Under the pieces are notes generated by a model that had not been told where the DNA came from, searched no databases, and saw only the letters and a list, made by a program, of their open reading frames with translations. Below are positions 6,392 through 6,710 of a stretch of 6,710 bases of DNA, one piece after another. Made by a program: the position numbers and the translations under genes. Location: the NCBI GenBank assembly GCA_002411545.1, contig DHTG01000081.1, forward strand, positions 1 to 6,710, written 5' to 3'. Source of the DNA: Bacteroidales bacterium UBA5266 (GTDB lineage: Bacteria; Bacteroidota; Bacteroidia; Bacteroidales; WCHB1-69). The stretch's first letter is position 1, and each line of letters begins with the position of its first letter.

Positions 6392-6710
6392 ATGATTACA
6401 TTACACAACATTGATTTTGGGTATACTAAGAAGCAACATCTATTCAAAGAGTTGAGCTTAGAGATGCAGAAGGGTCATATTTATGGCCTTTTGGGTAAAA
6501 ACGGTTCAGGGAAGACGAGTTTGTTGAAAATCATGGCAGGCTTGCGTTTTCCGCAACAAGGGAGTACGGAGGTTTTAGGTTATCGGGCGGCATTTCGTAG
6601 TCCGGAAATGTTAGGAAATATGTATTTCCTATCGGAAGAGATCTTTACACCAACGTTAAAAATAAAACAGTTGGCGCAGGTCTATGCGTCGTTTTATCCT
6701 CATTTCAAAC
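6392..6710 (+). CDS. ABC transporter ATP-binding protein (5' part, runs off the window)
   Basis: The first 106 residues of an ABC ATPase are visible; the gene continues past the window edge. After a short beta-strand start (MITLHNIDFGYT) the Walker A motif is GKNGSGKT (35-42), followed by SLLKIMAGLRFPQQGS. The Q-loop region reads MYFLSEE (77-83) with no glutamine at the usual place, a pattern I associate with ABC-2 or YtrB-like export ATPases rather than nutrient importers. FTPTLKIKQLAQVYASFYPHF follows in the helical domain. Walker B and the LSGGQ signature lie beyond the window. It would act on the inner face of the cytoplasmic membrane with a permease, probably encoded downstream. The ATG at 6392 starts at the normal family position, and no Shine-Dalgarno is seen. 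The substrate is unknown. It is divergent from topA with its own promoter box. Confidence 0.93.
   Translation, partial: MITLHNIDFGYTKKQHLFKELSLEMQKGHIYGLLGKNGSGKTSLLKIMAGLRFPQQGSTEVLGYRAAFRSPEMLGNMYFLSEEIFTPTLKIKQLAQVYASFYPHFK

Overview
The window looks like a piece of a Bacteroidota chromosome, most likely order Bacteroidales. Four things support this: the protein types, an AT-rich background with long A and T tracts, starts without strong Shine-Dalgarno sequences, and two exact TAnnTTTG promoter boxes (TACTTTTG). The family or genus cannot be fixed from the sequence alone.

Layout. Positions 1-775 are a decayed or intergenic flank. The one recognisable item is a broken GNAT acetyltransferase gene at 220-461 on the plus strand. 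Its first and last parts are readable, but the middle, including the acetyl-CoA site, is gone. A short unrecognised open frame (65-226) runs into it. Positions 776-5955 hold three tightly packed minus-strand genes, in transcription order topA (DNA topoisomerase I), an arginase-fold (ureohydrolase-like) protein, and a GH3-family adenylate-forming enzyme. The first gap is 17 bases and the second is zero (stop codon followed directly by start codon), so they very probably form one transcript from a promoter just upstream of topA. Positions 5956-6391 are an AT-rich divergent intergenic region of 436 bases with a promoter box at each end and two perfect AT-rich palindromes. Positions 6392-6710 are the start of a plus-strand ABC-transporter ATPase gene that leaves the window.

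How the genes may work together. TopA relaxes negatively supercoiled DNA and is housekeeping. The arginase-like protein keeps the fold signatures but has changed three of the six classical manganese ligands, so ordinary guanidino hydrolysis is doubtful. The GH3 protein keeps all three adenylation motifs and should activate a carboxylate and join it to an amine, but its substrate is unknown. The zero-gap junction of these last two genes is the best lead here for an uncharacterised functional pair. I see no CRISPR array, complete insertion sequence, tRNA, rRNA, phage gene or obvious defence system. The rest is ordinary chromosome.
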